From positions 1,550,001 to 1,614,000 of the forward strand of contig NZ_CP195847.1 of the NCBI RefSeq assembly GCF_051513965.1: a stretch of DNA of 64,000 bases. The letters run 5' to 3'. The stretch is from Paramicrobacterium sp051513965 (GTDB lineage: Bacteria; Actinomycetota; Actinomycetes; Actinomycetales; Microbacteriaceae). Position 1 is the first letter of the stretch; each line of letters begins with the position of its first letter. Position numbers and translations under genes: made by a program. Under the pieces are notes generated by a model. The model ran no database searches and had not been told where the DNA came from. It was given only the letters and a program-made list of their open reading frames with translations. Of the stretch, positions 35,043 through 43,811 are shown one piece after another.

Positions 35043-35516
35043 CTATGAGTCGATATCGCGTGTGTTCCCCACGAGGCACTGCCCGCTCGCGAGCACATCC
35101 ATCACGACAGAGTGGTAACCGTCGACGCTGCTACCGTTCTGCCCGATCAGACATTCATCGCCCCAACGGACCGAGAACTGAATCGACTCCGCGCGGTTGC
35201 CTACCGTCGAGTAATCGTCGGTGACCTCCATATCGTCACGAGGAAAACCAGCCTCCGTCAGCGCGTCGATGAAGGTCATTCCAGTCGCGTCCGGGTCTTC
35301 TTCGACGACCCGACGATTCACAGCGTCGAAATATGGGAGGTTCTCCTCCGCGCTTCCCTCAGGAATGAGTTCGGGCTCTGATGTCGGTGAGTGAGTGGAG
35401 CTCGGCCGCTCTGAGGACGATGCATTCGGGGCTGGAGAAGGGTCGCTGCACGCAGTCAGCAGGACGCACGCACAGAAGCTGAGCAGCAGAGTCTTCTGCT
35501 GACGACGTCGGTTCAC
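35043..35516 (-). CDS. Putative lipoprotein (DUF6993-like)
   Basis: A 157-residue exported lipoprotein. The signal peptide ends in the lipobox LLTAC (Cys23 lipidation), then a Ser/Pro/Thr-rich linker (about residues 24-55) and a C-terminal domain with FDAVNRRVVEEDPDATGMTFIDALTEAGFPR, SIQFSVRWGDECLIGQ and LASGQCLVGNTRDID. Two Cys in that domain may form a disulfide. The domain resembles the DUF6993 family of Microbacteriaceae, as far as I recall it. The start is GTG 35516 with GGGAGAG upstream. Function unknown. Confidence 0.82.
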   Translation of the reverse strand: MNRRRQQKTLLLSFCACVLLTACSDPSPAPNASSSERPSSTHSPTSEPELIPEGSAEENLPYFDAVNRRVVEEDPDATGMTFIDALTEAGFPRDDMEVTDDYSTVGNRAESIQFSVRWGDECLIGQNGSSVDGYHSVVMDVLASGQCLVGNTRDIDS

Positions 35517-35530
35517 GGCACTCTCCCGGC

Positions 35531-35553
35531 TCCGGCGGTGTTCGTCCGCCGGA
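35531..35553 (-). terminator. Terminator of the ssb gene
   Basis: TCCGGCGG and CCGCCGGA flank a 7-base loop, 33 bases after the ssb stop on the minus strand and just before the lipoprotein start. Confidence 0.6.
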
Positions 35554-35586
35554 ACCGATTCTAGAGAGTCCGCAAGAGCTCACGCA

Positions 35587-36072
35587 TCAGACGACTGATT
35601 CTTCAACGCCCGGCTGCGCAGCATGCCAGTCGAAAGGAGGAGCGGCTTCGCTCACGACGAATTCGTCATTCGCCTCCTCGATGTCCTCAGGTTCTTCTGT
35701 CTGTGTCTCAGCTTCGCGGCGACTGTGTCTCGTGAAGCTGCTCGTTCCCCACGTCAGGTCATGCCCGATCGACTCCGCGTCAAGATCGAGAGCCATGCCC
35801 TTCCCGCCTGAGTTCTCCCATTCCTTGATGCGCAGCCGGCCGCGAACGATGATGCGGTCTCCCTTGCTGATGCTCTCGGACACGTTGGACGCGAGATACC
35901 GATACGCAGCGACCGAGTACCAGTTGGTCCCGTACTCGATCCATCGGCCTTGCTCACGATCGAACCGACGCAATCCGGACGCGAGTCGAAAATTGCAGAC
36001 CGGAGTTCCAGCCGCGGTGCCTTTGGTCGGTGGAGTGGCGACCACACCGGTCACCGTGATCGTATCTGCCAT
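35587..36072 (-). CDS. ssb: Single-stranded DNA-binding protein, short paralogue (SsbB-like)
   Basis: A 161-residue OB-fold protein: ADTITVTGVVATPPT at the start, then CNFRLASGLRRFDREQGRWIEYGTNWYSVAAYRYLASNV and KGDRIIVRGRLRIKEW. These are hallmark SSB segments. The acidic C-terminal tip (DDDIPF type) that recruits repair proteins is absent; the protein ends VEESVV after a Glu-rich stretch. It therefore looks like the second actinobacterial SSB (compare Rv2478c, also near ettA) and not the housekeeping replication SSB. ATG 36072 follows GAGAGGAG; the in-frame extension to 36168 is not coding. Confidence 0.92.
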   Translation of the reverse strand: MADTITVTGVVATPPTKGTAAGTPVCNFRLASGLRRFDREQGRWIEYGTNWYSVAAYRYLASNVSESISKGDRIIVRGRLRIKEWENSGGKGMALDLDAESIGHDLTWGTSSFTRHSRREAETQTEEPEDIEEANDEFVVSEAAPPFDWHAAQPGVEESVV

Positions 36073-36116
36073 GATGTTCTCCTCTCTCATGCGTGCCACC
36101 TCGTCTGAGGAAGGCA

Positions 36117-36161
36117 GGCTCCGGAGACGACGCTCGTGCCGGATCAGCCGTCTCCGGAGCC
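36117..36161 (-). terminator. Hairpin between msrA and ssb
   Basis: GGCTCCGGAGACG and its exact reverse complement with a 19-base loop, about 95 bases after the msrA stop on the minus strand and 45 bases before the ssb start codon. Confidence 0.55.
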
Positions 36162-36254
36162 GTTCCACGAGTCTCGCGTGCCTTCACGAAGGCCGCAGCC
36201 GCAACAGACAGAACTGTGGAGAACGTGCTCTGTCGGCACCCTGTGGAGGAGAGA

Positions 36255-36776
36255 TCAGCGTGCGTATGCGCTGAAACTGTTTCTGACCTTCACGACCTTT
36301 GGCAGCGCCACCGCATTGCAGTACCCCTGACCTGGGTTCTTCGCGAAGAAGTCCTGATGGTAGTCCTCGGCGACATGAATGTCTCCGACCGGCTCGATCG
36401 AGGTGACAATATCCCCTGTCCACCACTCTGCGGCGCGGTCGCGGGCCTCCTCGAACGCTGCTCTCTGATCCTCATCCGCATAGAACATCGCAGAACGATA
36501 CTGCTCGCCGACGTCATTGCCCTGTCGGTTCAGCTGCGTCGGATCGTGCAATGTGAAGAAGGCGTCGAGGATGACTTGCCGTGGAATCACCTCGGGGTCA
36601 AACTCGACGACGACGGCTTCAGCATGTCCTGTTCCTCCCGCGCAGACCGACTCATACGTGGGATGAGATGTCGACCCGCCGGTGTAGACCGACGTAACAT
36701 CCTTCACTCCCGTGAGGCTGCGATAGACAGCGTCAAGACACCAGAAGCAGCCTCCGGCAAGTACGTAGCGTTCCAT
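36255..36776 (-). CDS. msrA: Peptide methionine sulfoxide reductase A
   Basis: A 173-residue enzyme that reduces the S epimer of methionine sulfoxide in proteins. The active-site motif GGCFWC holds the catalytic Cys10. Other signatures: GVKDVTSVYTGGSTSHPTYESVCAGGTGHAEAV, DPTQLNRQGNDVGEQYRSA and AEDYHQDF. A C-terminal Cys (GYCNAVA) is the resolving Cys. AAGGAG precedes ATG 36776; sequence further upstream is not coding. Confidence 0.97.
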   Translation of the reverse strand: MERYVLAGGCFWCLDAVYRSLTGVKDVTSVYTGGSTSHPTYESVCAGGTGHAEAVVVEFDPEVIPRQVILDAFFTLHDPTQLNRQGNDVGEQYRSAMFYADEDQRAAFEEARDRAAEWWTGDIVTSIEPVGDIHVAEDYHQDFFAKNPGQGYCNAVALPKVVKVRNSFSAYAR

Positions 36777-36933
36777 GACTCTCCTTCTTGATCTGCGCGA
36801 GCCGAACGCTCGCATCATGTCCAACGTATGTGGGGGCTCGTGGATTCCCAGCGCGAATGTCAGCGGCCCCGCATAGTGTCACGAACAGAAAGCAGGAAAA
36901 CGGGGCCGGCCGTAACAGCGAGGAGGTAATGCC

Positions 36934-37161
36934 ATGCAGACGATCGCGACTCAAACATCACAGATTCGCACAGTCCGAATCAATGATTTTCTCTGGCGAG
37001 TGACGGCGCCCGACGGATTCGTCTTTGGGCATGTGGAGCGCACGATTACGCCGGACGGTGAACGCTTTGATGCGAAGCGTTATCGGCTCGCCGCCGCCCG
37101 TTTCATGCCTGTCGGCCGCTTCTGGCAGTTCGACGACGCGGTTCAGTGTCTGCAGGCTTGA
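36934..37161 (+). CDS. Small conserved hypothetical protein (75 aa)
   Basis: A 75-residue basic protein (MQTIATQTSQIRTVRINDFLWRVTAPDGFVFGHVER...) with a strong GAGGAGG site before ATG 36934. It looks like a compact beta-rich domain: FLWRVTAPDGFVFGHVE, RFDAKRYRLAAARFMPVGRFWQFDDAVQCLQA. Short proteins of this shape recur in Microbacterium genomes; I know no function. It is divergent from msrA. Confidence 0.75.
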   Translation: MQTIATQTSQIRTVRINDFLWRVTAPDGFVFGHVERTITPDGERFDAKRYRLAAARFMPVGRFWQFDDAVQCLQA

Positions 37162-37214
37162 TGACCTTTGGGATCAGCGCGGCATGGCAACCGCGGGCGT
37201 CGGTTTTTCCGAGT

Positions 37215-37220
37215 TATCGT
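37215..37220 (+). promoter_or_regulatory. -10 element of a leaderless promoter
   Basis: TATCGT, 6 bases before ATG 37227; no Shine-Dalgarno is present in the gap. Confidence 0.5.
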
Positions 37221-37226
37221 GCCTCC

Positions 37227-37928
37227 ATGGACTGGTGGAACAACTTCATTTCGTGGCTGACATCTGCAGATGCCCGATCAACGCTCTTCATCGCGCTCGT
37301 GATCGCGGTATCGATGCTCATCTCCTCGCTTATCGCCTCATCGATCGCCAAAGCCGGCATCAAACGGCTCGTCGCTCAACGGGACCGCGAGCAGCGCGCC
37401 GCTGCAATAGCGGCTCTCATCGACGCCGCGACAGAAGCAACGGTGTGGAATTCTCTGACTCCGCAGGAACAGGTGCTCGCTGACCGTGCGGTGGGTCAGG
37501 CCGACACCATCGTGCGGCTGCTCCCTGTGAGAGGATCAGCCGCGGCAGCCGATTGGGCAGCGCATCAGCTTTCGGAGATGAAGCGTGCTTCCGCCACCTT
37601 CGGCTACCAGCTCGATCCGGTCATCGCTGAGTTCCGCGACCGCCTGCTGGAGTGGCAGGAGCGTCCTGCTCGTGCGAAGAAGATCTTCCAGGGCGACCTG
37701 GAGAGATGGGAGCTCGCCGAGCAGCAGGACCCGGCACAGTCTGATCAGGATGCGTGGGTCGCGCAACAGCATCACGAGGCTCACGCGCGACCAAATGAGG
37801 CAGGTTCGCGTCTGCCATCGTCTGACACCGATCCGACGACGCAGAAGCTCATGGACGACGTCGCGGCACTTGACGCTTCGAAGAAGAAATCGCCTTCCGC
37901 ATCGGAGACTGACGAGAAGTCGGCTTAG
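37227..37928 (+). CDS. Single-pass membrane protein with charged cytoplasmic domain
   Basis: A 233-residue protein. One membrane helix at about residues 18-40 (STLFIALVIAVSMLISSLIASSI), then a long hydrophilic, helical domain with RLVAQRDREQRAAAIAALIDAATEATVW and an Ala/Glu-rich body (likely coiled coil), ending in a low-complexity Ser/Asp/Lys tail. The helical middle (AAADWAAHQLSEMKRASATFGYQLDPVIAEFRDRLLEW) is typical of a conserved Microbacteriaceae protein of unknown role. ATG 37227 is preceded by a -10 at 6 bases. Convergent with nadE. Confidence 0.75.
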   Translation: MDWWNNFISWLTSADARSTLFIALVIAVSMLISSLIASSIAKAGIKRLVAQRDREQRAAAIAALIDAATEATVWNSLTPQEQVLADRAVGQADTIVRLLPVRGSAAAADWAAHQLSEMKRASATFGYQLDPVIAEFRDRLLEWQERPARAKKIFQGDLERWELAEQQDPAQSDQDAWVAQQHHEAHARPNEAGSRLPSSDTDPTTQKLMDDVAALDASKKKSPSASETDEKSA

Positions 37929-37940
37929 AACTCTGGCCGA

Positions 37941-38762
37941 TCAGCGCCACCACTGGTCGGCCGGAGATACCGGCAGGTGCCTCTTGTGGCGTGTTCTCTG
38001 ATACGTCGCTTCGAGCAGGTCTGCTGCGTCGCCAGGTATCTGTTTGCCCTCAAGATAGTCATCGATGTTCTGGTACGTCAGACCAAGATTCGCTTCGTCC
38101 GCCTGGCCCGGCAGCTCATCAAGAAGATCAGCGGTCGGCTCCTTTTCATAAAGGCGTGCAGGTGAGCCCAGAGCGCGCAGCAACTCACTTCCCTGACGCT
38201 TGTTCAACCCTGAGAGTGGAGTGACGTCCGCGGCACCGTCTCCGAACTTTGTGTAGAAACCTGTGACGGCTTCTGCTGCATGATCGGTGCCGACGACAAG
38301 CTTGCCGTCGACACCGGCAAGTGCGTACTGCACGACCATTCGTGCACGAGCTTTGACATTTCCTTTATTGAAGTCCGTAATCGACCTGGTCGTTGCTCGT
38401 CGAAATTCTTCAGCCAGTCCGTCGACACCGTCCTTGATGTTGAAGGTGACCGCTTTATCGGGACGTATGAATTCCAAGGCCTGTAGGGCGTCTTCCTCAT
38501 CGCGCTGAACTCCATAAGGCAGCCGAACTGCGATGAAAGTGCTGTCGTTTCCTGCTGCGCGTCGCCGTTCGACAGCGAGTTGGCATAAGCGTCCCGCCAG
38601 AGTAGAGTCCTGCCCTCCGCTGATCCCCAGAACGAGGCCGGCCGCATGCGAGGCCGCCAGGTACTGCTCGAGAAATTCGACGCGTTTCTCAATCTCGCGC
38701 TCGGGATTTACCCGGGGTGACACTCCGAGCTCGTGGATGATCTGGGCCTGTCGTTCACGCAT
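37941..38762 (-). CDS. nadE: Ammonia-dependent NAD synthetase
   Basis: A 273-residue enzyme that amidates nicotinic acid adenine dinucleotide to NAD with ammonia. The N-type ATP pyrophosphatase P-loop SGGQDS is near residue 50 (VLGISGGQDSTLAGRL), and EVGTDHAAEA-like VVGTDHAAEAVTGFYTKFGDGAADVTPL, LNKRQGSELLRALG and DEANLGLTYQNIDDYL complete the active site. It lacks the glutaminase domain. No Shine-Dalgarno; TAGGGT lies 6 bases before the ATG at 38762, indicating a leaderless mRNA. Confidence 0.96.
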   Translation of the reverse strand: MRERQAQIIHELGVSPRVNPEREIEKRVEFLEQYLAASHAAGLVLGISGGQDSTLAGRLCQLAVERRRAAGNDSTFIAVRLPYGVQRDEEDALQALEFIRPDKAVTFNIKDGVDGLAEEFRRATTRSITDFNKGNVKARARMVVQYALAGVDGKLVVGTDHAAEAVTGFYTKFGDGAADVTPLSGLNKRQGSELLRALGSPARLYEKEPTADLLDELPGQADEANLGLTYQNIDDYLEGKQIPGDAADLLEATYQRTRHKRHLPVSPADQWWR

Positions 38763-38768
38763 GATGTC

Positions 38769-38774
38769 ACCCTA
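38769..38774 (-). promoter_or_regulatory. -10 element of a leaderless promoter (nadE)
   Basis: TAGGGT on the minus strand, 6 bases before the ATG at 38762. Confidence 0.55.
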
Positions 38775-38801
38775 GCCGAGGCTCTCCTTGCTTGGCAGGG
38801 G

Positions 38802-41800
38802 CTACTGAAAGTCCCGTGAGCGTGTGATGATTCCGAGGTCCAACTGTTCGAACCGATCAGCTACAACGTTCACGACTCCATCAGGGGAACGCTCCAGCAT
38901 TCCCCGAACGATCAGCGCAGGGCTTTCCCGTGCAACTCGTCGATACCGCTGCCAAACTCCTACGCTGCACACCACGTTGATAAGCCCTGTCTCATCTTCG
39001 AGGTTCACGAAAGTCACATTGCGGGCTGTCGCTGGTCGTTGCCGATGAGTCACTACACCGGCTACCTCAACTCGACGGCCCGATTCCGTTTTTCTCAGCT
39101 GAGCGGAGGACTTCACACCACGCGCATTCAGTTCCTTCCGGACGCGCTCCAGGGGATGCCCATCGGGTGTGATGCCTGTAGCCCACATGTCAGAGACCAT
39201 CTGCTCATCATCAGTGAGCATTGAGAACAGCGGCTGCTGAACGATGAGTCGCGTCCCTTGGAGCTGATCTGGTCGCTCCTGCGCAGCGTGTTCCGCCTGC
39301 CACAATGCCTCTCGTCTGGTCATTCCGAGATTCTCGAGAGCACCAGCATCTGCAAGCGCTTCAAGCACGGCCGTCGTCGCATTCGTCCGACGCGCCAGAT
39401 CGAACATGTCCCGGTACGGGCCGTTCTCTTCGCGCTCCTGAATGATCCTGTGTGCCTTCTTCTCACCGACACCGCGTATATCAGCGAGTCCGAGCCGCAC
39501 GGCGAACGCGGCATCTCGACGATGCTCAGCCTGATCGTCGGGCTTCGACGGATCGAAGCGGCCGACGGGTGGCTGTGAGGAATCGCAGCAGGCAGCACGT
39601 CCTTCTGCCGCACCTCCCTGCCTCTCGAGGGTGGGATGCACCCATGAGAGGTGGAGATCCGGTCTGAGAGTGGCGACGCCGTGACGACGCGCGTCAGCAA
39701 CCAGTGTCTGAGGAGCATAGAAGCCCATCGGCTGAGCCCGGAGCAGAGCAGCGAGAAAGGCTGCCGGATAGTGAAGGCGCAGCCATGCACTCGCGTAGAC
39801 GAGCAAGGCGAAGCTGATGGAGTGGCTCTCAGCAAACCCGAAATTGGCGAACGCCTGGATCTTCGCGTAGATTGCGTCCGCCTCAGTCGCTGAGAGTCCG
39901 TTGGCGGCCATTCCCTCGTAGAGAGTCTCTTTCAGAGTCTCAATGTGCTCGACTCCCCGCTTGGAGCCCATCGCGCGTCGCAGCAGATCTGCATCTTCAG
40001 CACTGCATCCTCCAACTGCCATCGCCATTTGCATGAGCTGCTCTTGGAACAGCGGGATTCCCAGGGTGCGTTTGAGCACGGGCTCCAGTGCGGGATGCAA
40101 GTAGTGAATCGGAAATTCACCCTCGTCATCTCCCCCATCGCGACGTCTCTCCCATTCGCGCTGGGCCTCCCGCTGTTTGATGAACGGATGCACCGCACCA
40201 CCTTGAATCGGCCCGGGACGCACGAGCGCCACCTCGATGACCAGATCGTAGAAGCTGCGCGGCTGCAGTCGCGGCAGCATCCCCATTTGAGCTCTGCTCT
40301 CGACTTGGAAGACACCGACGGTGTCTGCTCTGCAGAGAACGTCGTAGACCGCTGGCTCTTCTTTAGGGATCGAATCAAGGGACCAGCTCTCGCCGCAGAA
40401 GGCCTCCACAAGATCGAAGACATGCTGAATAGCTTCGAGCATGCCGAGACCGAGCAGATCGAATTTGACCAGCCCCATCCACGCACAGTCTTCTTTATCC
40501 CACTGCAGAACGGTTCGGCCTTCCATCCGCGCATGCTCGATCGGACAGACCTCTCCCACGGGGCGGTCGGTGAGCACCATTCCACCGGAGTGGATGCCGA
40601 GGTGCCGTGGAAGTTTCAACGCTTCGTCCGCGAGTTGCAGCACGTCGTCGGGGATGTCGTGGTCGTGCGCTTCCACTCGGGCTCCCCAGCGCTCGATCTG
40701 CTTGCTCCAGGCATCCTGCTGCCCTGTGCTGTGCCCCAGAGCTTTAGCGATGTCGCGAACGGCTCCTTTCGGCCGGTAGCTGATCACGTTGCAGACCTGC
40801 GCGGCGTTATACCGGCCATACGTTTCGTAGACGTATTGAATGACTTCTTCTCGTCGACCCGAGTCGAAATCAACGTCGATGTCCGGCTCTTCCTCTCTCA
40901 TGCTCGAGAGGAATCGCTCGAAGGGAAGCCCATATCGAATCGAATCGACAGCGGTGATATCGATGAGATAGCAGACCGCTGAGTTGGCCGCCGAGCCTCT
41001 TCCTTGGCAGAGGATGCCTCGCGACCTGGCGAACGCGACGATATCGTGCACGATGAGGAAGTACCCGGGGAAGTCCTTCTCTTCGATCACTCGCAGCTCT
41101 TGCTCGATGCGCTCACGCTGCGAACGCCTGACGACACCGTACTTCCGCTCTGCTCCTTCCCAGACAAGCTGTCGGAGCCAGCTCATGGGAGTATGCCCGT
41201 GCGGGACAGGAAGACGTGGCAGCCCCGGCGAGACCGCACGCAGTGGGAATGAGAGCTCATCGAGCAGGTCGAGACTTCGCTGAATCGCGCCGGGGTACCG
41301 GGCGAATCGGAGCCTCATCTCCTCTCCACTGCGCAGAAAGGCACTGCCGGAGGCGGGCAGCCAGCCGTCCAGATCGTCAAGGCTGCGGCGCGCCCTGACC
41401 GCAGAGAGCGTCTGCGCGAGTCTGTAGTTCTCTGGGCGGGCGAAGTGCACATTTCCGGTGGCGACGACAGGAAGCCCCCGTTGCGCGGCGATTTCGGCTA
41501 GAGCGTCATTTCGGCTGTCATCCTGGGCTTCGCCCGCAGAGCTCAGCTCGATCGTGACATTAGCGTGGCCGAAGAGATTCGTCAGCCGATCTATCTCCAC
41601 CGCGGCCGCGGAGACACCTCCGCGCGCGAGCGCTTGTCGCACCGCGCCTTTCCGGCAGCCTGTCAACACATGGACATCGCCGGCGACCTGTTCCGCGAGC
41701 TGCTCAAGGGCGAAACGCGGGCTTCCTTTCTCCGCACCTTCGGCGAGTTGAGCATGGGTGATCGCTCGGGCAAGATGTCGGTACCCTTCTGCGCCCTGTG

Positions 41801-42227
41801 CCAGGAGGAGAAGGTGCGTACCGTCCGGATCAGGCTGTGTCGCAGAGGAACCGTCCAACTCCAGCGTCAGCTCCGCGCCGAAGACGGTGCGGAAGTCGGG
41901 ATGCCGCGAGGCCGCCTCGGCGAAACGCACCGCCCCGTAGAAACCGTTGTGATCGGTCAGTGCCATCCCCGAGTGGCCCAGTGCCACGGCCTCCTCGACC
42001 AGTTGCTCAGGCATGCTCGCTCCGTCGAGGAAGCTGTAGGCAGAGTGAGCGTGGAGCTCAGCGTACGGTACGGCTCCAGTTTCACGTTCACGGCCGCCGC
42101 TGCCCGGGGCAGGAGACTCGCGAGAGACTGCGGGAGAGGCGTCCAGCGCGGACGCCGCCTCTGCGGGGTCATCTGACAGCCGACGTGCGAATTCGGCCCA
42201 TGGGATCGGAGGGTTATGCCACCCCAT
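38802..42227 (-). CDS. dnaE2: DnaE2, error-prone DNA polymerase III alpha subunit
   Basis: A 1141-residue C-family polymerase of the mutagenic DnaE2 type. The N-terminal PHP domain begins YAELHAHSAYSFLDGASMPEQLVEEA; the polymerase core has GRGSAANSAVCYLIDIT and the catalytic PDIDVDF. The later HhH region reads RGVGEKKAHRI and the C-terminal OB domain VEVAGVVTHRQRPATARNVTFVNLEDETG. It lacks the long C-terminus of DnaE1. DnaE2 performs translesion synthesis with ImuB in the SOS response. ATG 42227 with AGGGTGGGG upstream is preferred over GTG 42236; the gene starts 14 bases after the imuB stop. Confidence 0.96.
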   Translation of the reverse strand: MGWHNPPIPWAEFARRLSDDPAEAASALDASPAVSRESPAPGSGGRERETGAVPYAELHAHSAYSFLDGASMPEQLVEEAVALGHSGMALTDHNGFYGAVRFAEAASRHPDFRTVFGAELTLELDGSSATQPDPDGTHLLLLAQGAEGYRHLARAITHAQLAEGAEKGSPRFALEQLAEQVAGDVHVLTGCRKGAVRQALARGGVSAAAVEIDRLTNLFGHANVTIELSSAGEAQDDSRNDALAEIAAQRGLPVVATGNVHFARPENYRLAQTLSAVRARRSLDDLDGWLPASGSAFLRSGEEMRLRFARYPGAIQRSLDLLDELSFPLRAVSPGLPRLPVPHGHTPMSWLRQLVWEGAERKYGVVRRSQRERIEQELRVIEEKDFPGYFLIVHDIVAFARSRGILCQGRGSAANSAVCYLIDITAVDSIRYGLPFERFLSSMREEEPDIDVDFDSGRREEVIQYVYETYGRYNAAQVCNVISYRPKGAVRDIAKALGHSTGQQDAWSKQIERWGARVEAHDHDIPDDVLQLADEALKLPRHLGIHSGGMVLTDRPVGEVCPIEHARMEGRTVLQWDKEDCAWMGLVKFDLLGLGMLEAIQHVFDLVEAFCGESWSLDSIPKEEPAVYDVLCRADTVGVFQVESRAQMGMLPRLQPRSFYDLVIEVALVRPGPIQGGAVHPFIKQREAQREWERRRDGGDDEGEFPIHYLHPALEPVLKRTLGIPLFQEQLMQMAMAVGGCSAEDADLLRRAMGSKRGVEHIETLKETLYEGMAANGLSATEADAIYAKIQAFANFGFAESHSISFALLVYASAWLRLHYPAAFLAALLRAQPMGFYAPQTLVADARRHGVATLRPDLHLSWVHPTLERQGGAAEGRAACCDSSQPPVGRFDPSKPDDQAEHRRDAAFAVRLGLADIRGVGEKKAHRIIQEREENGPYRDMFDLARRTNATTAVLEALADAGALENLGMTRREALWQAEHAAQERPDQLQGTRLIVQQPLFSMLTDDEQMVSDMWATGITPDGHPLERVRKELNARGVKSSAQLRKTESGRRVEVAGVVTHRQRPATARNVTFVNLEDETGLINVVCSVGVWQRYRRVARESPALIVRGMLERSPDGVVNVVADRFEQLDLGIITRSRDFQ

Positions 42228-42241
42228 CGTCCCCACCCTGC

Positions 42242-43795
42242 TCAGTCATAGCGCGCCTCCGCGGTCCAACGCCCGCTCTCAAGGGTCAGAAGCCAGGCGG
42301 TACCTTCGGCATCGATCGCTTGGAATCGCTGCACTCGACGATGCGCTCTCGGGTCCCACCATCGGCTCTCGACTCCCCAGGGCCCCGCCCATCCGCGCAG
42401 CGGCAGAACCCTCCCGTTGAGGCGCAGCGCGGACAGCGGCGCCCGCAGAGCCCCTCGTTCCGAGACCGCGGCAACGTTCCCTTCGACATCAAGAACCGCA
42501 ACGCCGAACGGCTTCTCGAAGACTAATGTCGGCGGCAGCCCCGTCTGCGCCCCCGGCCAGGGGCGGTCATCGGCGCGCTCGTCAGTTCGACGCTCGCCCC
42601 AGGGCACGAAGCGCTGTCGCTCTCGCAGCATTCGCCCTCCAACGGCCTCAAGGGTGCACACCCCCGCATGCCCGACCATGCTCTGTACGCGGGTGAGACT
42701 GCGGTCGATCCGAGCGTCGACTCCATCTCCCCACAACCCCTCGTCATAGTTCGATCGGTCATCCACCGCTTCAGCCCGAATGCACACACTCGCGATGGCC
42801 GAGGTGAGCGCTGCGCCACCTGGTTGCTCTCCTTGCACCTGCCATCGCAGGCGATCAACGACGTCATGAGCACGAAAGAACCGAGGATGTGACCAGGAGC
42901 GCTCACTCTCACCGCCGTCTTCGCCGCATAGAGAGATTCGAATGCTGACCATGACCTTGTCATCTTGCGCGAGCTGCGAAGCCAACGCGTCGATGTCCGC
43001 CCGCAGGGTGAAAGCGATCTGCTCCACGCGGTCCAGAGGAGGCTCGAAGGCCTTGCGAACCTCATGACGTGTCGACACAGTCGTGGGGTCCACCAAGCGC
43101 GGATCGTCTCCGTTCGCCAGACGATGCAGTCGAACAGCTCCAGTGCCGAAACGGTCTCTCACTTGGTCTTCGGTGAGCCGGGCATAATCCCCCATCGTGT
43201 GAACGCCCAGTCGTTGCAGGAGCGGCCGCTGAGCTGCGAGAGCTTCATCGGGGACATCTCTCAGAGGGATGCTTGCGACAAAACGCGCTGTTCTGTCCGC
43301 CGGGACGTTGAGAACGCCTTCATACTCCGCTCTTCGGGCCGCCATCTCAGCGGGGAAGATACCCTCTGCAATTCCGATGCGGGCTCCACTGAGCCCTGCC
43401 TCCCTCAGCTCTGTCAACACAGCTTCGGCAGCCTGTTGCTCTCCCCCGTAGTACCGAGTCGCTCCCCGGCCGCGCAGGGCGCAGAGCCCAGGCTTGAGCA
43501 CCTGCCCACCAGGGACAACCGCATCGATGACGGCGAAGGTCCGCTCGAAGGCTCGATAATCAGCATCGATGTCGTACGGCAGGAGTACAAGAGAGGGACA
43601 AGCGGCCTGCGCTTCTCTGATTCGTTGCCCTGCTCGCACTCCCCAATAGGCAGCGGCGTCACCGCTCATGAAGATCTGCCCCCTCTGGGTGAGCGCGAAT
43701 GGGGTGTCTGCAGGGATGCCATGAGCGGCAGCGGCCGCTCGTGGAGCCCATCCGTCGAACCACACCGCGAATATTCGTGAGGCCGCTGTCATCAT
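42242..43795 (-). CDS. imuB: ImuB, inactive Y-family polymerase-like mutasome adaptor
   Basis: A 517-residue Y-family (DinB/UmuC-like) protein that no longer polymerises: the first catalytic motif is FAVWFDGW and not the DxDxF acidic motif of active polymerases. The palm-fingers and little-finger regions are still recognisable (VRAGQRIREAQAACPSLVLLPYD, GLSGARIGIAEGIFPAEMAA, LQRLGVHTMGDYARL). ImuB links DnaE2 to the sliding clamp and ImuA. The start is ATG 43795 with GGGAGGG 7 bases upstream; the 97 in-frame codons before it cover the end of imuA and are not used. Confidence 0.94.
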   Translation of the reverse strand: MMTAASRIFAVWFDGWAPRAAAAAHGIPADTPFALTQRGQIFMSGDAAAYWGVRAGQRIREAQAACPSLVLLPYDIDADYRAFERTFAVIDAVVPGGQVLKPGLCALRGRGATRYYGGEQQAAEAVLTELREAGLSGARIGIAEGIFPAEMAARRAEYEGVLNVPADRTARFVASIPLRDVPDEALAAQRPLLQRLGVHTMGDYARLTEDQVRDRFGTGAVRLHRLANGDDPRLVDPTTVSTRHEVRKAFEPPLDRVEQIAFTLRADIDALASQLAQDDKVMVSIRISLCGEDGGESERSWSHPRFFRAHDVVDRLRWQVQGEQPGGAALTSAIASVCIRAEAVDDRSNYDEGLWGDGVDARIDRSLTRVQSMVGHAGVCTLEAVGGRMLRERQRFVPWGERRTDERADDRPWPGAQTGLPPTLVFEKPFGVAVLDVEGNVAAVSERGALRAPLSALRLNGRVLPLRGWAGPWGVESRWWDPRAHRRVQRFQAIDAEGTAWLLTLESGRWTAEARYD

Positions 43796-43811
43796 GTCTT
43801 CACCCTCCCCT

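Noticed and set aside
39945..40982. 345-codon frame on the plus strand inside dnaE2
   Set aside because: It is antisense to the PDIDVDF polymerase core of dnaE2 and lacks any family motif.
42965..43780. 271-codon frame on the plus strand inside imuB
   Set aside because: Antisense to conserved ImuB sequence; no ribosome binding site.
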